A stretch of 64,000 nt of DNA, from NCBI RefSeq assembly GCF_000247695.1, contig NW_004624865.1, forward strand, positions 3,454,117 to 3,518,116, written 5' to 3'. Source of the DNA: Heterocephalus glaber. Lineage: Eukaryota > Chordata > Mammalia > Rodentia > Bathyergidae. Below are positions 1 through 10,439 of this stretch, piece after piece; positions within the stretch are counted from its first letter, which is position 1; each line of letters begins with the position of its first letter. The notes beneath the pieces are model-generated. The model was not told the DNA's origin. It searched no databases and saw only the letters and a list, made by a program, of their open reading frames with translations. Position numbers and translations under genes: made by a program.

Positions 1-165
1 GATACACACACGCACACACACAGATACACACACACAGACACAGATACACACACGCACACACACAGATACACACACACAGACACAGATACACACACACAGA
101 CACAGATACACACGCACACACACAGACACAGATACACACACAGACACAGATACACACGCACACAT
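1..165. repeat. CA-rich tandem array with higher-order period
   Basis: Runs of (CA)n are broken at regular intervals by GATACA, GACACA and CGCACA variants, giving a longer repeat unit of roughly 20-30 bases on top of the dinucleotide. The array is cut by the window edge, so its full length is unknown. Confidence 0.95.
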
Positions 166-2250
166 TTTCCTGCATCAGGAGGGAGGAGACATCATCCTCC
201 TCCCAATCCTACAACTCTTCTTCTGACGCCTCCTCCCTAGTCGAAGCCTTAATCTTCTTGGATTGAGACTGTGGTTCTCCCGATGCTCGCCACATCCATT
301 TCCTGTTCAGATCCATCCGGAAGATATCTGCCTTCCTATACCTCAGCACCTGCACAACACAGTGCTAATTCTTAAGCCCTTTTAAAACTCATCTCTTACT
401 CCACTCCACCTTACCTCCCCCTCATCCTGCTTTTTCTCCAATTCCTCCAACCAGTCATGACCTCTGTTCATATTTTCCTGAGCTTCCAGCAGCTCTGGGG
501 ACTTGGAGTAAGAGCAGCCCTCAAAGCATGATCAGACTCCACTTGCAGCTCAGCCATTCATGATCTGTCAGCTTGAGCCAGATCACTGAGGTCTCTCAGC
601 CTCTATTTCTTTGTCTCTAAAATGAGAACCTTAATGTTCACCCCAGAGGCACAATGCAAGGTTCCAGCAATGTGACTTGTGACTGGGCCTGTAGTGAGGT
701 GTAATGCATCCAGGTGTTATCAGTAGAGAGTGACCTGCAGGTCCGTTCCTGATATTGAGGAATGTCTTTAACAGAAGGATCACCTTGTCTTGTGCCTTTA
801 ATTCTCAAGTCTTCGGACTGTCTCTTTGGAAGTGATCCCTTTTCAGGCAGATGCCCCTTGCCCTTATGACTCTGCAAGTAGAAATCAAATCAATTTCAGG
901 CCTGTCTACTCTCAATCAATGCCTCATTCTGCTTTTTCTCCTTCCTGTACAATGTGTCTCTCTCTTGCTCATGCAGATTCCTTCCTGGTATTAGGTCTTT
1001 GGAGCCCAACAATCCAGCTCTTGGAACGAGGCTATGTGAAGACATGCTGGGAAGATTGGGCGCAGTGTCAAGTGCGGTCGCCTCCAGCACCGTCTAGACT
1101 GCAGACCCAGCTCCGAGGGAAAGAGGAGGTGGCAGGGCTGCCTGAGGCAGGAAGCCATCAGGCCCGGCCCCAGGCAGGCTTGGAGCAAGCTCCCTCTTGC
1201 ACTGTCAGCCCTGCGCTCCAGCTGGCCGGCCAAGCACAGGACAACTTCACGGAGCCAACGTCTGCGTCCTACCTCCTCGATCTTTCATTTTTAAGATGCT
1301 GTGGCTAGCTCTGGTGGTTGCTGTCTAGTTGTCCTGGAAGAAGTAGAAAAGAAAAGCTGACATCACTTTGCAGACTCTCCACTCCACCTGCTGAGCCATG
1401 CTGGAAGCTCACATGGGCACCTATGAAGGTGGGGTGCTCTGTGTTCCCCCTGTCTGGAGCACGTTCCAATCTGGCAGATTTCGCCAAATTCAGTGGTTCC
1501 ACTGTGTGTTGGGGAGAGAAAGTCTGTGATTTCTCTCCAGCATGTGGGCGAGGAAGAGGTCGGAAAGACATCAACTTAATTACAGTTTCCACCACTTCGG
1601 GCTACAGACCAGCCCATCCTGTGTGCATCGCCTCGGCTGTATAAAGTACATGACCACGTTGTACTGAATTCAATCCAAGATGCCACAATTTTACGCAGTC
1701 CTAAGGCAGAAAGAAATAGCACGGTCCATGAGGCTTATGTACAACGTGACAATAAAATACATCCGGAAGCTAGCAATGTTAAAGAGTTAGAAAGGAAAAG
1801 AGCATCTTAGAAATAATGAGATGTGGCAGCTTCCTCCCAAGGTTCCTGTGAAGATTCATTAAGACTGTGCATCTGAAAGTGCTTTGAAAACTGTCGCATA
1901 CTGCAGGGTGGTGGGGACATTGAATGCGGCCGCTCCCCGCAACGGGAAACCCAGGCTATGGGGTCCGCCAGCTGGGCTCAAAGGCCAGTGACAGCTCTGC
2001 CTCGCTGTGCGATCTTGGATGGCTTTTCTCACCCTCCTGGATTTCTGTTTCCTGTTCTTTGGCTGGAAATCGTAATTCCTGCCCCAGTCCCTCTCCCACA
2101 TTGGGGATCCCAAGTATGCCTAGAAAGAACTTACACTAGAAGTTATGTGCTTCCACGAAATTCAAATTTATCTCGTATTCTTCTCTGCTAAATAATGGCA
2201 AACTGATGCAGACAGATGACAATGACGGGACAGTCTAGGTGGTCAGAAGA
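166..2250. other. Intergenic stretch, no gene recognised
   Basis: No exon of a known gene and no long conserved-looking reading frame was recognised. The 160-codon frame on the plus strand at 826-1308 has no family resemblance. Apart from a MIR-like fragment near 540-680 I assign nothing here. Confidence 0.6.
540..680 (+). repeat. MIR SINE fragment
   Basis: Diverged match to the MIR core: the pattern of a cell-count-like tRNA-derived body followed by a CTCAGCCTCTATTTCTTTGTC..AAAATGAGAA block, the usual CTCAGTTTCCTCATCTGTAAAATGGG segment. Ends are approximate. Confidence 0.55.
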
Positions 2251-2261
2251 AGACCCACGAT

Positions 2262-2480
2262 GCTGCCAGGAGTGGTAGTATATATCTGGAATCCCGTCAC
2301 TCTGGGAGGCTGAGGCAGGAGGATCACAAGTTTGGGCCAGGTCTGGGCAACATAACAGCTTAGAAAGACTGTGCCTCAAAATAAAACATAATAAGGGGGC
2401 TGGGGATGTAGCTCAGTGCAAAGGCTCTGGGTTCAATTCCCAGTACTACAGCCCCCCCCCAAAAAAAAGAAAAAAATTTT
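2262..2480 (+). repeat. B1-dID dimeric SINE
   Basis: The left half is 7SL/B1-like (GGGAGGCTGAGGCAGGAGGATCAC). The right half is tRNA/ID-like (GCTGGGGATGTAGCTCAGTG, then GGGTTCAATTCCCAGTAC), ending in a C/A-rich tail. The pol III A-box and B-box of the ID half are visible. This dimer is a good lineage marker for non-murid rodents. Confidence 0.9.
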
Positions 2481-3855
2481 TCAAAGAATAGAACAGATGA
2501 AGGGTAAATTAATGATCAGAAGGAGGAATCATGGGATGCTTGCTGTGCTGGGAGGGGGAAGACAGAGGGGGAGTTTTCCAGACAGGCAGACACAGCCTGA
2601 ACGCAGACAGGCGGTGTAGCTGGGGGAGTGTGTGCTCAGGCCTGCGTGGTAATGTCACAGAAGCCAGTAGCGACAGATGCCAAATAATTGTCTCGGGAAC
2701 AAAAAGACAGGGAAGATGAAGAAGTGAGTAATAACTGCAGGGAGACAGCTCCAGGGTTGCACTGGGTAAGAACATATTCCAATATTTTCAAATAACGAAC
2801 ACAAGCTGTAAATTCTCCATTTGTTAGTTTTGTAAGGGTTTCAAATCTGTGACTTTTTTCTCCTGTTTTGTTTCCAGCTTTTGTGTCCACAAAAAATGTT
2901 TCCCCACCACCACCATGAGTAACTGCTTTTCACAGATCGAGTCTCAAACCACACCAAAAACTGCAAAGGTAAAGTTCGCATCTCCCCTCTCAGGTCCCCT
3001 GGATGGGTTCCTGGTTAGGTCTGGACTTCATACCGCAACCTTGTTCTGAGCAGAAGGCAGAGTTTGTGTAGTGGTTGGCCTGTTTGGACTCTAGGTTTTG
3101 CTAAATTCAGGCCTTTGATATTTGACCGTGTTTCTGAGCTATTGAAATAGACTTGGGTATCAGAAGAGCATTTGTGTTTTCTGGGGACACATTCACACCT
3201 GTGAATTGGGTGGGCTGGGGCTTAGGGTTCCGGTTGACCTGCAGGCTCCTGAGTCCCAGGACAAATACACAGTGCCCACTGGAGTTCCCACTAAGGAGTG
3301 AGTCCCGCTAAGGTGCTGATCTCCACCTCGCTCCCTCCCTTCCTTTCTAGTTGTCTTGACCTTCAGTGAGATTGTGTGGGGTTCCACCGCCACATCTAGA
3401 AAGCACAATAAATACTGCCTGTTTGGAGAGACACTTGTGATGGTCACATGAAATAATATATAAGGAAGGGAACTACAGACTGCAAAGGTGTATGCTGGTA
3501 TTAGCAATTCTTAAATATTTCGCTACTTGTTTACAGGACTAGCAGAAGAATCTCAGGCAGGTTAGATGAACTTTCAGTGCCTCTTGTCAACCTGTGCCAC
3601 AACCCACAGGTGGGAGAATGAACTGAAGTCTTGTCTCATGTGGGGTCTGTCTCGGCCCCTTTCCGGAAGTAGAGAAAGTTAACTTTGACTTTATGTTGCA
3701 TTCTGCAAGGCAAGTAACGGAAAGAGGTCACTTTCACAATTAACAAACCCAGTGCAGGTCAAAGAGAGAAGCTAGAGAGAAAAAGAACTTTAAGAAAATC
3801 TTTTGCTATTTCCTGGATACTGAAGAAGATAGTTATTCTTAAAGAGCAAACTTTT
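2481..3855. other. Intergenic stretch, nothing assigned
   Basis: Mixed-composition unique-looking DNA. I see no exon, RNA gene or clear repeat. Confidence 0.5.
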
Positions 3856-4010
3856 TGCACTGAGATATACCCCTAGCCCTTTCTAAAATTTTATTTTTCG
3901 ACAGGGTGTCACTAAGTTGCTAAGCTACCCAAGATGGGCTGGAACATGGGGTCCTCATGCCTCTGCCTCCCACTGTGCTAGTGTTACAGGTGTGCATCTT
4001 CACACTAAGA
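3856..4010 (-). repeat. B1-dID SINE, diverged
   Basis: Reverse orientation: a short ID remnant (CACTGAGATATACCCCTAGCCC) is followed by the B1 half (ACAGGGTGTCACTAAGTTGC..CCTCTGCCTCCCA..GTTACAGGTGTG). Confidence 0.75.
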
Positions 4011-4117
4011 ACAAACTACTGGTATTATCAGGGAGAGATATTAAAAATATATCTCAAAAAAGCTGTAATGTAAGCTTTTAGGAGACGAATAGAAAAGTTT
4101 GGAAATATGAGAGTTCA

Positions 4118-4795
4118 TTACTGTGGCGGATTAACTAATGGTCAACTTGGAACGCCCAGCTGAACTGCGTCAGCGTGGTTCTGGGAGGGGAAGACCCACC
4201 TGAGGATTGTTGCCAACGACATAAAAACAGATCTGGAGGAGAAGCCTGTGTGCTGTGGATTTTCCTGGAGAAGCTTGCCGTGGCTGGTTTTCCTGAAACA
4301 AATGCATCCGTTCTCCTTGGAGGAGCTCAGGTCCTCGCTGTCGCTGGGAATGGCTGCTGTTCTCATCAGGGGAGCTCTGCTCTTCACCTTGAGTGTCACT
4401 TTCTGGATCCAGTGCAGGTCCCTCAGCCTGGTGGCACAGATCCTTCAGCCCACTGGCATAGACTTTCCAGCTTCCACCACTGGCCTTTGGGTCTTCCAGG
4501 TGCAGATCCTCGATGCGGACTTGCAAGAGACATTGCCCTGGGCTCTAGGCCATTGAGTGGACTCATGGAGGACATTGCCTTGGGTTCTAGGCCTTCAGCT
4601 GGACTCACGTGAGATCCAGGGCCTTGGCTGGATTCTTTGGGTTTCTGCATGTGGACAGATCTCTAGCGCTCCTCTGCATTTGACTTTTTGGGTGAATATT
4701 ATAACATAATCCTATAAATTATGTGTCTCCTATTAAATCTATTCCTTGCAGGTCTTGATTACAACAATAGCCAATCAAGACTAAAAGCTACATGT
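4118..4795 (+). mobile_element. ERVL/MLT2-like LTR, probable
   Basis: It opens with a GGATTAACTAATGGTCAACTTGG segment and a GGGGAAGACCCACCTGAG block, both typical of ERVL-type LTRs, and ends with a block resembling their 3' part. In the middle there is a short tandem duplication of about 40 bases (ACATTGCC..GGNTCTAGGCC, two to three diverged units near 4530-4625). Noncoding remnant of an endogenous retrovirus; boundaries approximate. Confidence 0.5.
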
Positions 4796-5215
4796 GGAAA
4801 ACAGTAGTGTTACTTATCAATAAAACTGGCATAATTTTCCAGAGAATGTATTATTCAAATATAATCAACATAACAACATTTAAAGCAAGAAGAAATCTTA
4901 GTAATCATGTAACCAGGATTTGTATTTTTACAAATATTTGAAATCAAAGGCAAATTACAGAAGGGATTTTGAAAGGGCCAAATAACAAATACTGCCAGGG
5001 CCAGAAACATAATTCAGGCCCCTTTGCTCTCAAAGTCGTGCCATTTGGGGTGCACCAGGCTTTCTTTGTCTTTTCATAGAATTTTCGAGCATTCTCCTAC
5101 CTGAAAAACAGAGGGATTACCTTGTATTGGCATTTTCTATTCACAGAATGAAAATGTAGGAATAATTCCCTACCATTACTACTTTTCAAGTCAAAAATTT
5201 CTAGAGGTAACTTTT
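4796..5215. other. Intergenic stretch, nothing assigned
   Basis: AT-rich DNA without recognisable gene or repeat signature. Confidence 0.5.
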
Positions 5216-5368
5216 GCTTGTTTGTTTTTTGGGACAGGCTTTCACTGTGTAGTTCCACCTGGTTTTTGATCTCACTGTGTAGCCCAGGATGGCCTTGAAC
5301 TTGCAGCACTCCTCCTGCCTCAGCCTCCCAAGTGCTGGGATCGCAGGTGTGTGTCACCACACCAACCT
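5216..5368 (-). repeat. Monomeric B1 SINE
   Basis: Reverse-strand B1: a T-rich tail, then GGGACAGGCTTTCACTGTGTAG, GCCCAGGATGGCCTTGAAC and CCTCAGCCTCCCAAGTGCTGGGAT. There is an internal partial duplication of the CTGTGTAG segment. No ID half is attached. Confidence 0.9.
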
Positions 5369-6085
5369 TGAAGGTAACTTCTTTGCAGTGAATTTCTCAG
5401 TTAAATTCAGCTTGGTTACCATGAGTGCTCACGGTCCTCATCTAGAGATAGGAAGGGAATAATTCCTCTGATGAGGAATGGTACAGCAGTCCCTCTTGTG
5501 GCTCCAAACATCTAAACTGAGCCATTTGGTTCTCAGCACGTTTCTTTTTCCCTAACACTCTGGATCTTTTAAGAGCACAGCACAGCCTCCTCGATTGAAT
5601 AATATCTTGAAAAGATGCTCTCAGTGAATTTTGTCTTCACAAAAGGATGATAAAGGAGTCCTTTCTACCCAAGAGCTGCAGACCTTGGTAGGAAGCTTAT
5701 CTGCTGCCTTCAAATATACATGAATATCTCAGAGACAAAAGGTGTCTGAAAAATCAAACTCAGATCTCAAGTGTTAGAAAAGAAGCATTACGTACTCCTT
5801 GGCAACTAGCTGCCAACATTAGATGGTATGAATCATGCCCCCCCCCCGCCTTTCCTTGTGCAGAGCGCTAGAAATCCAAACTTAAGATCTTTATTCACAC
5901 TGTTTATGCCTTTTCCCAGCTAGGGCATCTGGAAACATTGTGGTGATCACTTCATCTTTGCCTTTTTCTTTGACAGCAGGCTTTTTGAGTTTCTTCTTTC
6001 CTGCTTCACTTTGAGCTGTCTAGAATTCTTGTCTTTGCAATTAACCAATATTGAAAACACACAAGTGGAATAAGATTATTGATTC
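5369..6085. other. Intergenic stretch, nothing assigned
   Basis: No gene or clear repeat recognised. A C-run (5839-5847) is present. Confidence 0.5.
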
Positions 6086-6089
6086 TCGT

Positions 6090-6460
6090 CTTGGTCCTTA
6101 TAACACAACATCCCACCTTGGGCAGATTATAAAGAAAAGAGATTTATTTTGGCTCCTGATTCCAGTTCAAGGTTAAGGAATTGTAATGACGGCCTCTGTC
6201 CCCGCAGGTTCTGAGTCACTGTGGCGACTTCGTAGGTCAAGACAGGCAGGTGGGAGAGAAGAAAACAAACTGGCTTTTGTAGCCCACCCACCCACTCTTG
6301 AGGTAACTCATTAATAATCTATTAATTAATCACACAAATGGATTTATTCATCCCTGAGGGCAGAGCCTTGTTCACAGCCCAATGTCTGAACTGGTCCCAT
6401 CCCTTAAAATCTCATAGCCCTTCCCCTTCAGGATTGCTGTGGAAACATAAATTGAGGAGT
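6090..6460 (-). mobile_element. MaLR-type LTR fragment (antisense)
   Basis: Reads in antisense like MST/MLT1 LTRs: TTATAAAGAAAAGAGATTTATTTTGGCTC, a purine-poor middle, then TAATCACACAAATGG..CCTGAGGGCAGAGCC. Noncoding endogenous retroviral remnant with no internal region seen. Confidence 0.6.
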
Positions 6461-8004
6461 TCGCTTTCTGCTGGAAGGTGTTACACCTGGGACTGTGGAC
6501 ACCTAGAGACTGATTACTACTAACGAAGCCAACAAAGATGAGCAGAATGGAGAGACGACAAGAAAACAGAGGGGAGAGCAAATCCCGATGAAGCACCTTT
6601 GTATCTTAACCAACAAGATCTTGTCTTCAGACAAAGTCTCACTAAGTCCCAGGATGGAAAGAGACAAAAGGCCACTCTATAGTTGATGGGGGCCAGGAAG
6701 GAAAGCACAGCCTGGGTTGATGTCCTTTCCAGCCACTAAGCAGACCTGGCTTGAGTCATCTTCATGGAATCCTAGTGCTTTGAAAAACCAATTTTAAAAG
6801 CACTGTATGGTACAGACTCTTACACATACTAGATCACACACTCAGGAAGAACACGGACTGCATCTAATATTCCCTTCCATATCCCAGGACCTACAGCAGT
6901 GGCTGTGTGTAAACACCTAAATACTTTTTATGTAGAATGAATAATGAGCTATTTTCTATTCTAAGTGCTGTGTCTTCCTTCTTAAAGGTGAATTATTGCC
7001 AAAGCTACTTAAAGGTTAAGTTGGCATGCAATGTGTATGGCAACTAGCAGGGTTCCCTTTGTCTTTCCCAAGTTCTGTAGGGAGCTGTTGCCTTTCCTGG
7101 GTGCACTCAGGACTTGAAATCAGGAGATCGATCCTCTAGGGCAGCTCTATCACAAGGTGATTGTGTGCAAAGCCCTAGGGCTCTGTTGTCCCACTGGTAA
7201 AATGCAGGGGCTGAGCTGGAGGAGCCTTCCAAGCTTACCATTCCATGGCTGAGCATAGGACAGGACACTGATGACTCACTTAGCAGGATAAACAACTTCT
7301 CCCCATGTGCAGTCTGCTAAAGTAATGAACAGAACTCTTTCTAAACAGAAAAAATTTTCACACCAGGCGAGTCCAAAATCTCTGAGGGTTAAATGAGGAG
7401 AAGTATAATACTAAGCAGATGAGTTCTCTGCAGTAACATTGCAACACCTCTTGGAAGCGCGCCCCAATTTCCACAGGCTCTCTCCTGAGCATTCACGGTG
7501 TTTGCCTGGGGACACCTGAGGTGACCTTCAGCCCAGGGCCTGGCCGCTCCCTGCCCCGCTCACCCTTTGCATTTTGCAGCAGGAAGGCCTATGGGTGCAG
7601 GGAGCGTGAGGAGTCCCTTTCCAAGGCCTCCAGGGAAAACTGCAGGCTCATACACCGCCAGGTCTTCATCACTCTTCCTTCTTTTCCTCCAAGCGAGTGT
7701 CTGCCCCCATGGTTTCTAGGATTCAGAGGAAGAAAATTAAGATATAACAAAACTAGACATCTAACAACAACAACAATAATCAATAAACCACTGCCGCATG
7801 TTTCTATGTACATCTTTCTGCACACATTATCACAGACTTCCGAAGCAGGTAAAATCATCCCTGAATGAAAGATGAAGAAATACAGAAAATGTAAGAAACT
7901 CTGCTAATATCACATAGCTTCAAAAAGCTGGAAGCAGAATTCGGCTGAGGAACATCTCATTCCATGCCTATGTTTCTAAAAGCCCGTCTCTCAGGCCACC
8001 CAGG
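6461..8004. other. Intergenic stretch with one MIR
   Basis: Unique-looking DNA with a MIR-like fragment at about 7810-7950 on the minus strand (GATGAAGAAATACAGAAAATGTAAG..AATATCACATAGCTT). No gene recognised. Confidence 0.5.
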
Positions 8005-8385
8005 CTGTTAGAACAAAGCGCATTACAGACACTGGTGCCTTAGAAACAAAATAAGTTTATTTCTCATGGTCCTGAAGTTTGGAGATCCAAGATCAAGGGA
8101 TCAAGGTGCAGTGGATTCCCTGTCTAGTGAGGACTGCCTCAGAGACAGCTGTTCTTATTGTCACACAGGCAGGGTGTTGCGGATCTCTCCAAGCTCTTGT
8201 CTACAAAGGTACCAGTCCCATTTACCTTCCAAAGGCCCCACCTCTATAGAGCATAGCCAAAGCTCAAGACTGAGCTCAGCATGTACCCGATCCAGCAGCA
8301 AGCTGCAGGCGTAATGCCTTTGTGCAGACATTTTAGTCTTAGCAAGTTAATCAAAGCTCGAGTCCAGAAGCATCACCCTAGAGAC
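8005..8385 (-). mobile_element. MaLR/MLT1-type LTR (antisense)
   Basis: Antisense MLT1 landmarks: TGTTAGAACAAAGCGCATTACAGACACTGG, TTTATTTCTCATGGTCCTGAAGTTTGGAGATCCAAGATCAAGG and AAAGGCCCCACCTC. LTR remnant, no coding part. Confidence 0.7.
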
Positions 8386-8684
8386 AGCCCCCCAAGATAG
8401 GTCCAGTCCCCTGGAGCCACCCCCTCCCTCGGGCTGTTACAGTCTCTACCACACTGCTCTCCTTGATTCAATGCTGAGAACATAACTGTCAGAACCGTTA
8501 AGGGACTATAAGGAATAGTTAGGTAAAATTGTTCCCAAGACCGTTGCTATGGTACCCTCTTTATCATTCCAGAGAACACTTTTCAGAGTTTAATGACTAA
8601 TGAATGCTTTTTCTTTATTCAAACATGGTGCATTTCACAACCAATAGTGTTTAACTTTGGATAGTAGCTGCTCAGAACATATCT

Positions 8685-8795
8685 CATTTCCCCCAAAATA
8701 AGACCTACTTGGAAAATAAGTTCTAGCATTATTTTAGAAGAGACATTCCCTTGAAAATGAGTCCTATTGTGTCTTTTGGGAGCATAGTCTCATAT
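8685..8795. repeat. Possible non-autonomous DNA element
   Basis: A compact stretch built from repeated AAAATAAGACCTA / AAAATAAGTTCTAG / AAAATGAGTCCTA units inside C-rich and G-rich ends (TTTCCCCCAAAATAAG..CTTTTGGGAG). I have seen this motif pattern in vertebrate interspersed repeats, but I cannot assign a family. Confidence 0.4.
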
Positions 8796-9693
8796 TTGTG
8801 TGGTTCCTGTATCTTTAATTACAAATCATTCTTTTGATTCACAAACATACTCAGCCTGTAGGCCTGATTTGGCCAATCTTTTTCTGAGCATCTTTCTTTA
8901 CCTGCCCCACCCGGATTTGCCTCCCCCAACCCACTGAGCTCAGTGACATCACAGGTACCTCAGCATACAGAGGTGGACCGGTTTCTCCTCTGCTTTCCCG
9001 TGATGCCCTGGCCTCTTCACTAGCAGAAAGTGTACATCCTGCACATCTGTGCTCCCTCCACGATGTACAGAGCAGAAAAGTTTCCCAGACATATTTTCTG
9101 TCTGAATGTCCCACTAAATAAACACACAGTGGATGGACGAAAGAAAGGAAGAGAAAAGAAAACAGAGATAACAGAGGTAAAGAGGGAGGGAGAACCAAAC
9201 CAAATTTATGTTGAATCTTTAAGATGATCACCTCGAGTTTTTCAGTCATTTATTTGTTTATCCCGTTTTGAACATTTGATCTTGGATTTCTAATGTTAAA
9301 AGTTACATGTAACTATTTAATCAAGAAAAGAAATCAAGTGACAGAAGTATGAGATAAGATCTCTGCAAATACGAGTAAGACCTCTGTGGGTGACTTCACT
9401 ACCATGATAAATACGACTGACATGTTGCTAACCCCAAGCAGAGCCATTCACAGATGTGAAGGATCTGTTCTTCCACACCAGGGGAGATAAGCTACTCTTA
9501 CCATGTGAGACCCAGGAAGACTGAGTCAATAGTCTTTATGGATAAGAACTGCAAAGCTGCATCTTGCTAAACTACAACTCTAGGCCCTCCTCCCTTGGAA
9601 AGGTATTTCCCAGCCAGTGGGAATGTGGAAGCCTTTGAGATTCCCTTGGGTCAAGAAAAACCAAGCAGTTCAAACTGAACAACAAAGCCAGGC
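8796..9693. other. Intergenic stretch, nothing assigned
   Basis: No gene recognised. The longest reading frame (8851-9249, minus) shows no family features. Confidence 0.5.
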
Positions 9694-10170
9694 TGTCGGG
9701 AGCAATGCTACACAATTTTAAGTTAAAATCATTTGGTTAGCCTAGTTCTCCAGCCTACAGCCCAGCTATGGAATTCCGAGACATAATTCCATTTTGGTCT
9801 CTGGGCACGTGATGCTCCAGGACAAGATTACACCAGCTGAAGACATCCTGGGAGGAACAAAATCTTCATCTACTCAGTTGCTCCTTGTTCTTGGATTGTT
9901 ACATCTTTTTTAGGCGGATGTACTGAGCTCTCTGCAAGTCATTTGTTACATTTGTTTCTCCTGATGTCCTGAATAAAAGGTGTGGTAAGCTGGGGGGGGG
10001 TGGCTTTCATCTTTGCTGCCCAGAGCAGCACTGATCAGGCCCAAAGCTCAGCTTCTTCTCAGTCTCATTTTTCTACCTTTCCTGTAATTCGCCGTGTGCT
10101 GCCATGGCTCACAGGAGACTAGGACTCACTGCAGAGGTTCTAGTAAGGTCCCCTGCCCCTGTTCCCTACA
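9694..10170 (+). mobile_element. ERVK-like solo LTR with 6-bp target duplication
   Basis: A 477-bp unit begins TGTCGGGAGC and ends CCCTACA, the TG..CA ends of an LTR. A polyadenylation signal AATAAA lies at 9972-9977, followed by a G-rich stretch. The flanks are CCAGGC on the left (9688-9693) and CCGGGC on the right (10171-10176), a 6-bp duplication with one mismatch, the size usual for class II (ERVK/IAP-like) integrations. No internal retroviral genes are attached, so it is a solo LTR left by recombination. Confidence 0.75.
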
Positions 10171-10289
10171 CCGGGCCATCTTGGCTCTTTCCCCTGTGTC
10201 TGATATCTTCAGTTAGCATCCACCACTCCCAGAGGAGAGTTCTATCAGCAAGTTACTTTAGGAACTAGCAAGGAACCAGCAAGGAACCT

Positions 10290-10390
10290 ACCCGTATTTC
10301 AATTCTGAAGTGACAGCTGGGCTCAGAGAGTCTGAGATGGCCAAGGTCATATATTGAAAGAGCAGCAGTAATTGAATTCAAGCCATGTTT
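10290..10390 (-). repeat. MIR fragment
   Basis: Antisense MIR core: GCTCAGAGAGTCTGAGATGGCCAAGGTCATAT..ATTGAATTCAAGCC. Confidence 0.6.
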
Positions 10391-10397
10391 TTTTGTT

Positions 10398-10435
10398 GTG
10401 TGTGTGTGTGCGTGCGCACGTGTGCGGGCATGCTT
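10398..10435. repeat. (GT)n-GC alternating tract
   Basis: GTGTGTGTGTGTGCGTGCGCACGTGTGCG is an alternating purine-pyrimidine run with Z-DNA-forming potential. Confidence 0.9.
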
Positions 10436-10439
10436 CTTT

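Noticed and set aside
826..1308. 160-codon open frame near the left edge
   Set aside because: No family resemblance, overlapped by open frames on the other strand.
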